A stretch of DNA of 64,000 bases, taken from the NCBI GenBank assembly GCA_026413225.1, contig CM048552.1, positions 163,134,053 through 163,198,052 of the forward strand, read 5' to 3'. How positions within the stretch are numbered: position 1 is the first letter of the stretch; every line of letters begins with the position of its first letter. Positions 1 through 10,093 of this stretch are shown here, piece by piece. Under the pieces are notes generated by a model. The model did not search any database, had not been told where the DNA came from, and worked only from the letters and a program-made list of their open reading frames with translations. The stretch is from Otis tarda. Its lineage: Eukaryota; Chordata; Aves; Otidiformes; Otididae. A program made the translations under genes and the position numbers.

Positions 1-1623
1 ATACATAAAATGTTAGGTTACACATTTTATGCACCTCAAGAGGCTCTATAACATATCTTACAGTGTTTTTCAACTTGGTAAAGAAATTACTTTCAATTTT
101 TCTTTTTTTTTCTTTTTTTTTTCTGTAATTGCAGACATTTTTGTCAGAAACACTGTGTTGAATCAGAAGAAAGTGAATCAGACCTGTTATTTATCTGAGA
201 AACAGATAGAATTAGAACTTTAAATCAGCTTTTACTTCAACTGCAGAACTGAAATCATGTGGAGTTGAAACAGATGGCTGAGAAATGACCATGTTCCATC
301 CCATAGAGCATTATTGTACAACTAAAACGTTTATGCTCAAAACTGTTAGATTTTATAGTGTATTTCTGCACTTTACTTTCTTCATTGTTGTTCAGATATT
401 GTACAATAAGTACTCGGTCTGCAGAGAAATAAGGCACTTAAATCCTGATTAATTGTCCCTGTAGGCAGTGGCATAGGAAATGAAGATTAGATGTTAAATG
501 GCAAATACCTTTTTTTTTACTCGGCTTCTTTTATACTCAAAGCACCTCCATTTTCAGTATTAAGTCTAGACAGCTAAGGACTGTCTAAACTCTGTTGGGG
601 ATCCTGACTGAAGATAAGTGCCTTCCTACAGTTATATAATTACGCCTTGAATAGAGAAGGGCTTATGATTTACTCTGTAACCTATTGTATGTGACTCCCA
701 CTCAACTGCCAGTTATGGCTCTCATTCTTGGGCACTTTCTCCCCCAGTGTGAGTGTAAGAGTAGCCTAGGTAAGTAATTTGGGACTGTGGGTTCTTGTAA
801 ACAGCAAGACTCCTGAAAATCAGGTATTGCCATGCATTGTGAACTTTTAACTCAGCATCCACAATGCTTCCTGTGTTCTTTTGTGGATGTATACCTCAGT
901 TGCTCACAGTTTCTAAACAACATATTCAAATCTCATGTATTTCTAATCTCCTTGTAATTATTGTAGGGGATTTTTTTTTTTTCCTGCAGCACTGGGATTG
1001 CTTTTGTGAGTGTAATAGGTAATCAGAGGTAAGTAATTTTCCTGGTTTATGCCTCACGCTTTTCAATTCTAAAAATCCAGAAATTGGGTATGACTTATTC
1101 CGTTAGCGGCTCTGTTGCAAATAAAAACTCCAAGTGGAAAATTATTATTATTGCTATTGCAATAAACAGTAATGTATTTCCTATCTGCACAAAGCTCTCA
1201 CTCAGATTCTATGCAGCAGAGCATCTCTGTTGTGTGGTGTGGTTGTACTAGAGCTGCTTTAGTGCTAGAAAATAAAAAAGAACCTGAAGCCAAATGACAT
1301 AGATTAGCCCACATTCACAGTGCTTAAGGCTAGCAATCCTTACAGGACTGTCTCAGAGACAACCAGTTGTAGGTAGTGACCAAACAATTAATTAGTGTAG
1401 AAAAATGAGAAGACATTGAGTTCCTAGTCCTTTTTCATTTATCAGTGTAGATCTACACCAAGACCCCTGAAGTAGCTCCTTAAGGTCTATGTCTAAGTCT
1501 AGTGCTCTGGAAAAAACTAATATAATTTTAAATTTCAACTCCATCTACAGCTTGATGATTAAAACATTTTTAAGGAAAGAAAAGTAGCTTTGAATCTTCT
1601 AAGGAAGTGTAACAAATTTAATC
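1..1623. other. AT-rich non-coding DNA, no gene seen
   Basis: No open frame here exceeds about 64 codons, and those present are low-complexity (T-rich runs near 103-121). There is no repeat family I recognise and no splice-flanked conserved frame. It reads as ordinary intergenic or intronic avian DNA. Confidence 0.6.
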
Positions 1624-2446
1624 TGAGTGCACCCTCAGCAAGTTTGCCGATGACACCAAGCTGTGTGGTGCTGTCGACTCGCTGGAAGGGAGGGATGCCA
1701 TCCAGAGGGACCTTGACAGGCTGGAGAGGTGGGCCCGTGCCAACCTCATGAAGTTCAACCAGGCCAAGTGCAAGGTCCTGCACCTGGGTCGTGGCAATCC
1801 CAGGTACAAATACAGGCTGGGTGGAGAATGGATTGAGAGCAGCCCTGAGGAGAAAGACTTGGGAGTGCTGGTAGACGAGAGGCTCAACATGAGCGGGCAA
1901 TGCGCCCTTGCGGCCCAGAAGGCCAACCGCATCCTGGGCTGCATCAAGAGGAGCATGGCCAGCAGGTCGAGGGAGGTGATTCTCCCCCTCTACTCTGCCC
2001 TGGTGAGACCCCACCTGGAGTACTGTGTCCAGTTCTGGAGTCCCCAACACAAGAAGGACATGGACCAGTTGGAAAGGGTCCAGAGGAGGGCCACCAAGAT
2101 GATAAAAGGGCTGGAGCACCTCTCCTATGAGGACAGGCTGAGAGAGTTGGGGCTGTTCAGCCTGGAGAAGAGGAGGCTCCGGGGAGACCTGATAGCGGTC
2201 TTCCAATACCTCAAGGGGGCCTACAGGAAAGATGGGGAGAAGCTGTTCAGTAGGGCCTGTTATGATAGGACAAGGGGTAATGGGTTTAAATTAGAAGGAG
2301 GTAGGTTTAGATTAGATATTAGAAAAAAATTTTTTACAATGAGAGTTGTAGAGCACTGGAACAGGTTGCCCAGAAAGGTGGTGGATGCCCCATCCCTGGA
2401 AATGTTCAAGGCCAGGCTGGATGAGGCTCTGAGCAACCTGATCTAG
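1622..2446 (+). pseudogene. CR1 ORF2 fragment: reverse transcriptase palm/thumb to C-terminus
   Basis: A continuous frame of about 274 codons follows an in-frame TAA at 1619-1621; the first methionine is codon 1748. The frame starts with residues matching the CR1 stretch just before the catalytic FADD, then FADDTKL, and continues through the conserved C-terminal CR1 motifs ([47 protein letters not shown]) to a natural stop. In an intact CR1 this is the end of the ORF2 polyprotein (endonuclease plus RT) that performs target-primed reverse transcription. Here the endonuclease, the fingers and the first catalytic aspartate region (motif A) are missing, so it cannot encode an active enzyme. The lack of stops reflects youth rather than function. 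Confidence 0.9.
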
Positions 2447-2535
2447 TCAGGGATGTCCCTGCTTCTTGCAGGGGGGTTGGACTAGATGACCTTTGAATGT
2501 CCCTTCCAACTCTAACCATTCTATGATACTATGAC
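1624..2535 (+). mobile_element. CR1 LINE, 5'-truncated, with open RT C-terminal frame
   Basis: This is the 3' 0.9 kb of a CR1 non-LTR retrotransposon. Homology begins abruptly in the reverse-transcriptase palm (FADD box at 1643-1654). It runs through the thumb and C-terminal region to a TAG at 2444-2446, then a 3' UTR of about 90 bp ending in a degenerate octamer array (TTCTATGATACTATGA, 2519-2534). Abrupt 5' truncation with an octamer-type 3' end instead of poly(A) is typical of CR1 retrotransposition in birds. It is the best-preserved CR1 reading frame in the window, which suggests a relatively recent insertion. I could not identify a target-site duplication, which is usual for CR1. Confidence 0.95.
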
Positions 2536-3379
2536 TCATAAATACATTAAAAGAAGACAGCTCCATTACAACAATGCTTTTTAAAGTAATCTAAGTGTTC
2601 CATCAGGAATGTTTCCTGGGCTGTGGAGATTTTCCAACACATATATCCTTGTATTAATGGCTCAATTTAAGACATGCTGAATGTTGTGAGTGATAGTGAC
2701 TTACTTCCTGCACAAGTGCTGGTTGCTTTATATCCCTTCTTGAGGGTCTCAGTGTGTTCCAATCACATATGCTTGTGCAAAATCCCTGCAGACTAAAGAT
2801 GATACAGAGGTTAGGTTACAAGGCTAAGCCTTGGTAAGTTATCTGTGAGGTAGTACCACCTGGACACAGCTATGCTGCTTCCAGTCTGCTTGTCAGTGGT
2901 TCTGCTCCATGTAAACATACCAGCTCATTTGGAGGTAGCTCAGAGCTATCTGAAATGTCATCAGGCATCCTTAGGCTTCTCACTGATTTTACTGAAGTAA
3001 TTCTGAGTTATCAGTGTGAGCTCTTACAGACAAATCAAATTGATATCAAAGACACAAATCTACATCTTAGCCATTTTTTTTCCAAAATAATGATTTTTAT
3101 TTATCCTCTGTCTTCTAAAAGCTGTCTTTAAAACATGTCTACCACAATTACACTGATCATCCTTATCAAGATATATCTACATGTGCAAACTAGAAAGGTC
3201 TGGACATGAGTAGAAAAAAGAAAAGGAAGACATGAAGTAATCTTCTGACCGTGTTCACAAATTAGATAGTCTAAATTATTATCTACTTCTGTCTTCTACA
3301 GCATAAGCACCTGTAAAATCCATTCAGATTTACAGGTAAACTAGTAGAGAATTGTTGTCCTAAAAAGCAAATTCATCTC
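2536..3379. other. Unique AT-rich spacer
   Basis: No gene or repeat family is recognisable between the CR1 end and the LTR-like element. Short homopolymer tracts only (for example a T run near 3074). Confidence 0.55.
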
Positions 3380-3755
3380 CCGGTGTGCAGTGAGACAATA
3401 ATCACACACTCAGGAAAGACATTGATAATTCATTTCAGGTTATGCAAGCCTGAGTGCCTGGTGGTCTCTCATAAATCAAGCACACCAAGCAGAACCCTCT
3501 GCAGTATATTTATACACAAAACTTTTATATACTCAACTTTCTAATACATACACATTAATATTCTATAAAATGATTGGTTAAAGTTGTCTCACCTATCACG
3601 TAAATTAGTATGCATGCTCAGTCCTGTTACTCCGCCTATTTCTTTTGAGTCAGTGGTACGAATTGAGTACAGGGTCCAAGAGTCGGTGGTCTTGACGACC
3701 CCCTGCCCCCCCCGCCTGAATTAGCTTTTCTCTAGTTTCTTCTGTAACTGGCACC
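3380..3755 (-). mobile_element. Retroviral-type LTR (solo, boundaries uncertain)
   Basis: Read on the minus strand, this block has the order of a compact retroviral LTR. A GC-rich U3 start (complement of the C-run near 3706-3714) is followed by a CCAAT box (complement of ATTGG, 3573-3577), a TATA box (TATATAAAAG, complement of 3522-3531), and then an R/U5-like stretch ending near a TGTG/CACA edge at 3383-3390. Its length of roughly 370 bp suits a compact alpha- or betaretrovirus-like avian LTR. No internal viral genes flank it on either side. I could not fix the exact ends or find a target-site duplication, so the family assignment is tentative. Confidence 0.6.
3522..3531 (-). promoter_or_regulatory. 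LTR TATA box
   Basis: The minus strand reads TATATAAAAG, a near-consensus TATA element. A CCAAT box lies about 45 bp upstream in the same orientation. Transcription, if any, would run leftward toward about 3490. Confidence 0.5.
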
Positions 3756-4027
3756 AAAAGTAAAGCATCTTCAAAACATTTTGATTAATTTATCTTCCGA
3801 AGATTTAATTAGATTAATGTCCTTGGTTAAAATATACTAAAGTGTTATTCTTCTGATTAGAGGTGATTAGGTGTCCTCTACTTGTTAGCTTATCACAGAC
3901 GAAGAACATCTTTGATTTAATTATTGTTAGCTGAGTTTCAGAGTCATTCTTCAACAGAATGACCAAAGAATTTATTATGATTTTATTTTAAAACAAAAGA
4001 AGGTGAAAACATAAGATATGGTTAATT

Positions 4028-4030
<3 letters not shown>

Positions 4031-4062
<32 letters not shown>
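4031..4062. repeat. (CA)16 microsatellite
   Basis: Sixteen uninterrupted CA dinucleotides, the longest perfect dinucleotide array in the window. It is likely polymorphic in length. Confidence 0.97.
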
Positions 4063-4064
<2 letters not shown>

Positions 4065-4944
4065 TACACCCCCCAGTTCAGAACTTAAGACCTCTTTTTC
4101 AGAGATATTAACCACAAAGACCTTCAAGATTTACTTAATTGTAATTATAAAAATAATTAAAGCTATTTAAAAATTTATCAATAACTTTTTTAAAAGATAA
4201 AAATTAATGTAATTGACAAAAAAAATCAGAATAGCAATAGCACTCGAAAAAGCATAAATTGCATAATTAATGAAAGTTTTGTGACTACGGTTATGCTGTA
4301 TATTATTTTCATTCTGAATGCATCAGATATTGTTCATAATTCCCACAGGACTTTGTTACTAAGATGTAAAAGCCAGTGCTAAGCCTCTGAGAAATCTCAA
4401 AAATATTTGAAAGTGCAAAAAATAACCTAGATGATATTTTTTTTGAGTTTTTAAACAATGTTTTACTTTATCTGTTTTGATAACATCTTAAAAATCAAGA
4501 GCACTGTTTTTTTTCCTTTCAAATAGCAATCATTTTTATGAATAACCCCCCCTCAATTTTCTGTAATAATATTTTAATCTAATAAAGATCAAGTTTGATG
4601 CATTTCTGTTTAAACATTCTGTACGTAATTAGGAAATAATTTCTGCTTCAGAGTCTCTGATAATATTTTTATATATTTCTTTCAGTTTTGTTTCAAGTTA
4701 AAAATATTGCAGAAAAATAACATTATAAATTTTATTGTGTTTACTGACTATTTGTTCCACATAATTTATTTCTGTTGGAAAATGAACAAGATTTCATGTT
4801 ACCTCTTTGGAAGCATTGGCTCAAATCCTCACTCAAAGAGAATTGAAACTCATATTAGAAATTCTTTATCCTCTTCCCAAGTAAATTTACTGCCAACTTT
4901 GGCTAAGTTGCCTAACATCCTTTACTGGGTTTATGTGTTGGCAA
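4063..4944. other. AT-rich spacer without recognisable genes
   Basis: About 0.9 kb of A/T-rich sequence with several short A and T runs. The only open frame (4707-4955, 82 codons) has no recognisable motif and runs into the LTR downstream, so I treat it as chance. Confidence 0.55.
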
Positions 4945-5800
4945 TGTTTTGGTAGCAGGGGGTCTACATAGGTGGCTTCTGTGCAAAGATGCCAGTAGCT
5001 GCTCCCATGTCAGCTCCCATGTCAGCCCGTGCCAGCCTACTCCAAGGCAGATCTGCCACTGGTCAAGGCTGAACAAATCAGTGATGAGTTTAGCTGCACA
5101 ATAGCAGCTGGAAGAGAGGAGTGACAATATGTGAGAGAAACAGCTCTGTAGACATCAAGGTCAGTCAAGGAAGGGGAGGAGGTGATTCAGGCACCAGAGC
5201 AGAAATTTCCTTGCAGCCCATGGTGAAGACCATGGTGAGGAAAGCTGTCCCCCTGCAGCCCACGGCGGTTAATGGTGGAGCAGAGATCCACCTGCAGCCC
5301 ATGGAGGACCTCACAGTGGAGCAGATGGATGTTCTCTGAAGGAAGCTGTGACTCCATGGGAAGCTTGCACTGCAGCAGGCTCCTGGCAGGGCCTGGGATA
5401 CAGTGGAGAGAGGAGCCCACACTGCAACAGATTTTTCTGGCAGGACTTGTGGCTGCACAGGGAACACATGCTGGAGTGGTCTCCTCCTGAAGGACTGCAT
5501 CCCATGGAAAGGATCTGTGCTGGAGAAGCTCTTGAAAAATTGCAGCCCGTGGGAAGGACCCAACTTGGAGAAGTTAATGGAGGACTGTGTCCCATGGGAG
5601 GAACCCCACGCTGAAGCAGGGGAAGAGCGTGAGGAGGAAGGAGCAGCAGAGACAACGTGATGAACTGACCACAACATCCATTCCTCATCCCCCTGCACCA
5701 CTTGAAGGGAGGAGGTAGAGAATTTCAGAGGGAATTTGAGCCCGGGAAGCAGGGGGAGGGTCTCCCTTTCTTATCTTGACCCACAAACCTATCACTACTT
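4945..5800 (+). mobile_element. GC-rich avian ERV LTR with internal modular repeats
   Basis: The element starts TGTTTTGGTAGCAGGG at 4945 and continues through a GC-rich body to a decayed 3' part containing CTTATCTTGACCC near 5776-5788. The same landmarks, in the same order, occur on the minus strand of the complete LTR at 6779-7916, so the two are relatives. These landmarks include the CCATGGTGAAGACCATGGTG-type module and the GCAGATGGATG segment. The body repeats a roughly 30-40 bp module built on CTGCAGCCCATGG and GGAGCAG (copies near 5212, 5254, 5292, 5540). There is also a 12-bp direct duplication at 5001-5024. The open frames over this block on both strands follow from its base composition and are not genes. 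The 3' end is eroded, so the boundary near 5800 is approximate. Confidence 0.75.
5001..5024. repeat. 12-bp tandem duplication
   Basis: GCTCCCATGTCA occurs twice head-to-tail inside the LTR at 4945-5800, a small slippage duplication. Confidence 0.9.
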
Positions 5801-6470
5801 CCCCTGCTTCTCGGTGTCCAAGAGCCTCCTCTTTTACCTTCTTTTTTTCCATGACTGAACATAGTCCTGAGGAAGCTGGCTATCATGTTTTCTACTCCTT
5901 GGCCAACAGCATGACCCAATGATGCAATTTTCCCTTATCTAGCATGCTCCAATTCACTCCTTTGCAAGACAGCTCTAGAATGGTTTTATGATTCCTGTCA
6001 CATAATTTCTCAAGTCTCTTTTCCTTAGCTTTAACAGGAAGACATAAATCAAAACACTCTGGAATACACTATCACTCAAAGGAAATGGTTTTGCTTGGAC
6101 ATGTTTAGTAAGTTAAATCCACAAAACAAAAATAAGTTAGCTGATCTATTTGAACAGAAATATCTTTGCAAACTTAGCAATAAGATGTGCCAATTTTCTT
6201 ATGGAAGATTCAAGCAGGTTTTGCAGTCACTAGAAAGATGTCCTACATGCCTAGTCAAGGCTGGATTGCAGTGATAGATACAAATTCTCTCTGTGAAACT
6301 AGCCTACATAAAAATGCAAATATTTATTGGTCCGATGTATTGTACACTATCTTCCTTTTTTTTTTTTTCACAAAGATAATATTTTTTGAAAGTACATCTT
6401 TTAACTCTCAAAGGTAAGAATCACTTGCTTGGTGTTATAAAAAAAATTGCTTCACCATCTTTCTGCTAAA
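5801..6470. other. Spacer between LTR and CR1
   Basis: No gene is recognisable. The first 120 bp may be a decayed tail of the preceding LTR. The rest is AT-rich and unique. A 76-codon frame at 6187-6417 has no motif and ends in a T/F-rich stretch. Confidence 0.5.
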
Positions 6471-6778
6471 TAGAATCATAGAATCATAGAATGGTTAGGG
6501 TTGGAAGGGACATTCAAAGGTCATCTAGTCCAACCCCCCCTGCAAGGAGCAGGGACATCCCCAACTAGATCAGGTTGCTCAGAGCCTCATCCAGCCTGGC
6601 CTTGAACGTTTCCAGGGATGGGCCCTCCACCACCTTTCTGGGCAACCTGTTCCAGTGTTCTGTAACTCGCATTGTAAAAAATTTTTTCCTAATTTCCAAT
6701 CTAAATCTTCCCCCCACTATTTTAAAACCATTACTCCTTGTCTTATTGCAACAGGCCCTACTAAACAGCCTCTCCCCA
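6471..6778 (-). mobile_element. CR1 LINE, 3' part (interrupted copy, left half)
   Basis: The complement of the CR1 3' terminus begins with the octamer array at 6471-6493, then the conserved GGTTGGACTAGATGACC block, then the ORF2 C-terminus (complement encodes [10 protein letters not shown] and [11 protein letters not shown], 6565-6700). Homology stops at CCCCA (6774-6778), where an LTR is inserted. It resumes in register after 7921 with TCTTTCTTGTAGGCCCCC, so this and 7922-8190 are one disrupted CR1 copy. Confidence 0.95.
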
Positions 6779-6960
6779 TGTCGTAGTTCAGCCCCGATTG
6801 GGACCAGACTACGCAGTCTCTCTCTCGCTCCCCCCACCCTCCGAGAGAATAGGAGGAGATGATATAAGAAAAACGGCTCAAGGTTTGAGATAAGGACAGG
6901 GAGAAATTCTTAAAGTTACCGTTACGGGCAAAACAGACTAGACTTGGGGAAAACTATTCA

Positions 6961-6966
6961 TTTATT
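6961..6966 (-). terminator. LTR polyadenylation signal AATAAA
   Basis: The complement reads AATAAA about 0.77 kb downstream of the candidate TATA box on the LTR sense strand, the expected R-region signal. The long TATA-to-poly(A) interval implies an unusually long R region filled by the modular repeats. Confidence 0.5.
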
Positions 6967-7072
6967 TCTAAAATTAGCAGGAGAATGAGACAGGGAACAA
7001 GATAACCTCCCCCCACCCCTCCCTCTTCCTGGGCTTAACATTATCTATACTACCTCCCCTCCCGAGCGGCAC

Positions 7073-7096
7073 GGGGAGGGGAAAAGGGAATGGGGG
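7073..7096 (+). other. Potential G-quadruplex motif
   Basis: Four G runs (GGGG, GGGG, GGG, GGGGG) with loops of 1, 4 and 3 nt lie within 24 bases on the plus strand, inside the LTR. This fits the G3+N1-7 rule; folding is inferred. Confidence 0.6.
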
Positions 7097-7735
7097 TCGC
7101 GGTCAGTTCATCACACGTTGTTTTACGCCACTGTGTCATTGTCAGGGGAAGAACTCCTCACATTCCTCCTCTGCTCCATCGTGGGGTCCCTCCCATGGGC
7201 CACAGTCCATTGTGAAACTGCTCCAGCGTGGGTCATCTCTTCCACGGGGTGCAGTCCCTCTAGAACAGCTGTCCCAACGGGCCCTCCACGGGCCACAGCC
7301 TCCTTCAGGCATCCACCTGCTCCGGTGTGGGGTCCTCCACGGGCTGCAGGTGGATCTCTGCCCCTCCGTGGACCTCCATGGGCTGCAGGGGGACAACCCG
7401 CTCCACCATGGTCTTCACCACGAGTTGCAGAGTAATCTTGGCCAGGAGCCGCATTACTCCTCCCCCTCCTTCTTCACTGACCTTGGCGTCTGCAGCCGTT
7501 CCTCACAACAGGCTGGCAGATACCTCTCAGGATCCTTTTTACATCTTGTTCACTTCTCATCTCCTCTCCACTTCTTGCAGCCAGGCCGGGCCGAGTTGGG
7601 CCCAGTCGGCTGCCTGGCGGGAGGCCAGAGGGTGAGGCCTGCAAGGCCCACGAGGCTCGCGCCTCGCCCTCTCTGCCCCCCGCTCAGCTGCTTCACATCT
7701 TCTCCTCTCTTTTTTTTTTTCCTGTTTTTCCCCTA

Positions 7736-7743
7736 CTTAAATA
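7736..7743 (-). promoter_or_regulatory. Candidate LTR TATA-like box
   Basis: The minus strand reads TATTTAAG in the U3-like region of the LTR, just upstream of a pyrimidine/purine-biased stretch. It is a plausible but non-consensus TATA element. Confidence 0.35.
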
Positions 7744-7916
7744 CGTTATCGCAGAGGCGTTATCACGGGACGTTCTGCTACCAATTGGCTCTGCCTTGGC
7801 CAGCAGCGGGTCCGCCCTAGGCCCGGCCAAGTCCACTGAGCAAAGGGGAGCGACTTCTAGCAGTTTCCTACAGAAACTACCACCTTAGGCCCCCCCTCAC
7901 TAACAAAACCAGAACA

Positions 7917-8190
7917 CCCCATCTTTCTTGTAGGCCCCCTTGAGGTACTGGAAGACCGCTATCAGGTCTCCCCGGAGCCTCCTCTTCTCAGGGCTGAACA
8001 GCCCCAACTCTCTCAGCCTGTCCTCATAAGAGAGGTGCTCCAGCCCTTTTATCACCTTCGTGGCCCTCCTCTGGACCTTCTACAACTGGTCCATGTCCTT
8101 CTTTTGTTGGGGGCTCCAGAACTGGACACAGAACTCCAGGTGGGGTCTCACCAGGGCAGAGTAGAGGGGGAGAATCACGTCCCTCGTCCT
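7917..8190 (-). mobile_element. CR1 LINE, right half of the interrupted copy
   Basis: This continues the CR1 at 6471-6778 after the LTR. The first five bases (CCCCA) are the second copy of the LTR target-site duplication. The complement encodes the CR1 motifs around [20 protein letters not shown] and [11 protein letters not shown] with substitutions, ending near 8190 by 5' truncation. Confidence 0.93.
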
Positions 8191-8525
8191 GAAAAAAAAT
8201 TCAACAGGTATTATTTATCATATGTAGCCCTGTAGCTCACTTAAATACAGTATTGCCATTGCTATGTAACAGCGTACAGGCTTTGCATTGAGTTGGCAAG
8301 GCCTTAGACTGACCTTTGTCAGGTTTACTTTTCTTGAACTTGTCTTGACCTACCTGGAGCTTTGTTTTGAGTTAGTTTGTTGCAACAGTAGTTTTTCTAA
8401 AGATCATTGGCTGTGCCTAATTTGCATTACTTTTGGTAGTCTTAGTATGGTATGACTGTAGCTTTTATATTAAGAGTGGCAATATGTAGTTACCCTGTTT
8501 AGATACCTACAACTCTTGCACAATG

Positions 8526-8943
8526 ATAGAATCACAGAATCATAGAATAGTTTGGGTTGTAAGGGACCTTTAAGGGTCATCTAGTCCAAACCCCCTGCAA
8601 AGAGCAGGGACATCTCCAGCTAGATCAGGTTACTCAGAGACCTGCCCAACCTGATCTTGAAAGTTTACAGAGATGGGGCATCTACCACCAATCCAGGCAA
8701 CATGTTCCAGTGTTTCACCACCCTCATTATAAAAAAAAAAAAATGTCTAATCTGAACCTACTTCCTTCTATTTAAAACCATTACCCCTCATCTTATCACA
8801 ACAGACCCTGATAAAGAGTTTCTAGCTGTCTTTCTTATAAGCCCCCTTGAGGTACTGGAAGACTGCTATAAGGTCTCCCCTGTGCCTTCTCTTCTTGAGG
8901 CTGAACAGCCCCAACTCTCTCAGCCTGTCCTCATAGGAGAGAC
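8526..8943 (-). mobile_element. CR1 LINE 3' fragment
   Basis: Octamer array at 8526-8550, conserved 3' UTR block, then a degenerate ORF2 C-terminus. An A run near 8731-8743 and several stops break the frame. Truncated at the YEDRLREL segment around 8943. It lies about 340 bp right of another CR1 in the same orientation, but their 3' ends are separate, so these are two insertions. Confidence 0.93.
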
Positions 8944-9525
8944 ACTTATAACTGTGACTATGTAACTATTTTAGCTGCATTATTATACTGGTTATAATTT
9001 TTTTCACTTTAAGTAAAATGTGTTTCCTGTTTGCCTATTGCAAGGTTTTGTGCATAACACATAGAATATATAATGGAAAGCTTAGATATTATTTTCCTGG
9101 TTTTAGATAAACTATGCAAAAATCTGTCTTTTTTATGTTAAAAAAAAAATGCGGTTTATGATGGCAAAATCACCAGGAGAATAAATGGCTGGATTAAAAC
9201 CAAGAGTTTCTCTAAAGTGTACATGAATCCACTTACGGTTTACGTAGGTTGTAACAGCAATCCACAGATTCACAAATCTTAATTATTGTTTACTTTTTTT
9301 TAGACAGAAAAGTCTCTTGAGTATGAATAGCTGAGCAAAGAGATATTCTCAAAGCTCCCACTGATAAATAACTTTTCTCTGTGCTCAATGAAAAATGGTA
9401 GACTTATTTACAAAACCAGAAACTTTGTCAAAATAATGGGTATTTAGAAAAACAAGATTTGCTATCAAGGATAATTCTAGCAAAAAAAAAAACAAACAAA
9501 CAAAAAAACCCCCCTATTTAATGTT
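8944..9525. other. Unique AT-rich spacer
   Basis: No gene seen. It ends in an A/CAAA-rich tract (9481-9516) directly before the next CR1. Confidence 0.55.
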
Positions 9526-10093
9526 ATCATAGAATCATAAAATAGTTTGGGCTGGAAGGGACCTTTAAAGGCCATCCTGTCCAACCCCTCCTGCAAGGAG
9601 TAGGCACATCTTTGACTAGATCAGGTTTCTCAGAGCCCCGTCCAACCTGACCTCGAAAATTCCCACAGATGTGACATCTACCACCTCTTCAGGCAATGTG
9701 TTCCTCTGTTTCACCAACTTCAGTGCAAAAAAAAAATTATTGCTTATATCTAATCTAAATCTGTCCTCTTTTAATTTAAAATCATTACCCTGTATTCTAC
9801 AGGCCCTACTAAAGTTTCTTCCTATCTTCCTCATAAGCCCCCTCTAAGTATGGAAAGGCTGCAACAAGGTCTCATCAGAGCCTTCTCTTCTCCTGGCTGA
9901 ACAACTCCAGCTCTCTCAGACTGTCTTTGTAAGAGAAGTGCTCCAACCCTCTGATCATCTTCCTGGTCCTCCTCTGGACTCACTTCAATAGGTCCACATC
10001 TTTCCTGTGTTGTGGACTCCAGAGTTGGATGTAGTATTCTAGGTGGTGTCTCACCAGAGCAGAGTAAAGAGGCAGAATCACCTCCATCACCTT
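9526..10093 (-). mobile_element. CR1 LINE 3' fragment (older, diverged)
   Basis: The octamer array at 9526-9545 has one changed unit, and the GGACCTTTAAAGG block is diverged. The complement retains an eroded ORF2 C-terminus (9616-9834, with FFALKLV in place of the usual FFTMRVV) and upstream CR1 blocks to about 10093. More substitutions than in the 1.6-kb or 6.5-kb copies suggest an older insertion. Confidence 0.92.

Larger units (their letters stand above)
6779..7916 (-). mobile_element. Complete solo ERV LTR inserted into a CR1, 5-bp TSD
   Basis: The 1138-bp element has TG...CA ends on both strands (plus strand begins TGTCGTAGTTC and ends CCAGAACA). It is flanked by a perfect 5-bp target-site duplication, CCCCA, at 6774-6778 and 7917-7921. 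Removing it restores a continuous CR1. On the sense (minus) strand the order is: GC-rich U3; TATA-like TATTTAAG (7736-7743); a long block of repeated modules around CTGCAGCCC(A/G)TGG and GGAGCAG; AATAAA (complement of 6961-6966); a segment with GTTTTGCCCGTAACGG; and a terminal CTTATCTCAAACC region. There are no gag, pol or env remnants, so this is a solo LTR from recombination between proviral LTRs. A 5-bp duplication fits class III/ERVL-like or some class I avian elements; I cannot settle the family without a library. Confidence 0.92.

Noticed and set aside
1559-2206. 215-codon open frame on the minus strand across the CR1
   Set aside because: It is the antisense of the CR1 reverse-transcriptase frame, and the same antisense pattern recurs at the 62.6-63.3 kb copy. 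It is a shadow of codon composition, not a gene.
5165-5701. 178-codon minus-strand frame and overlapping plus-strand frames
   Set aside because: All lie in the GC-rich modular LTR. Open frames appear on both strands at once, as expected from low stop-codon density in GC-rich repeats. No protein family is recognisable.
7118-7820. Frames of 100-200 codons
   Set aside because: They fall inside the solo LTR at 6779-7916 and are driven by its modular repeats.
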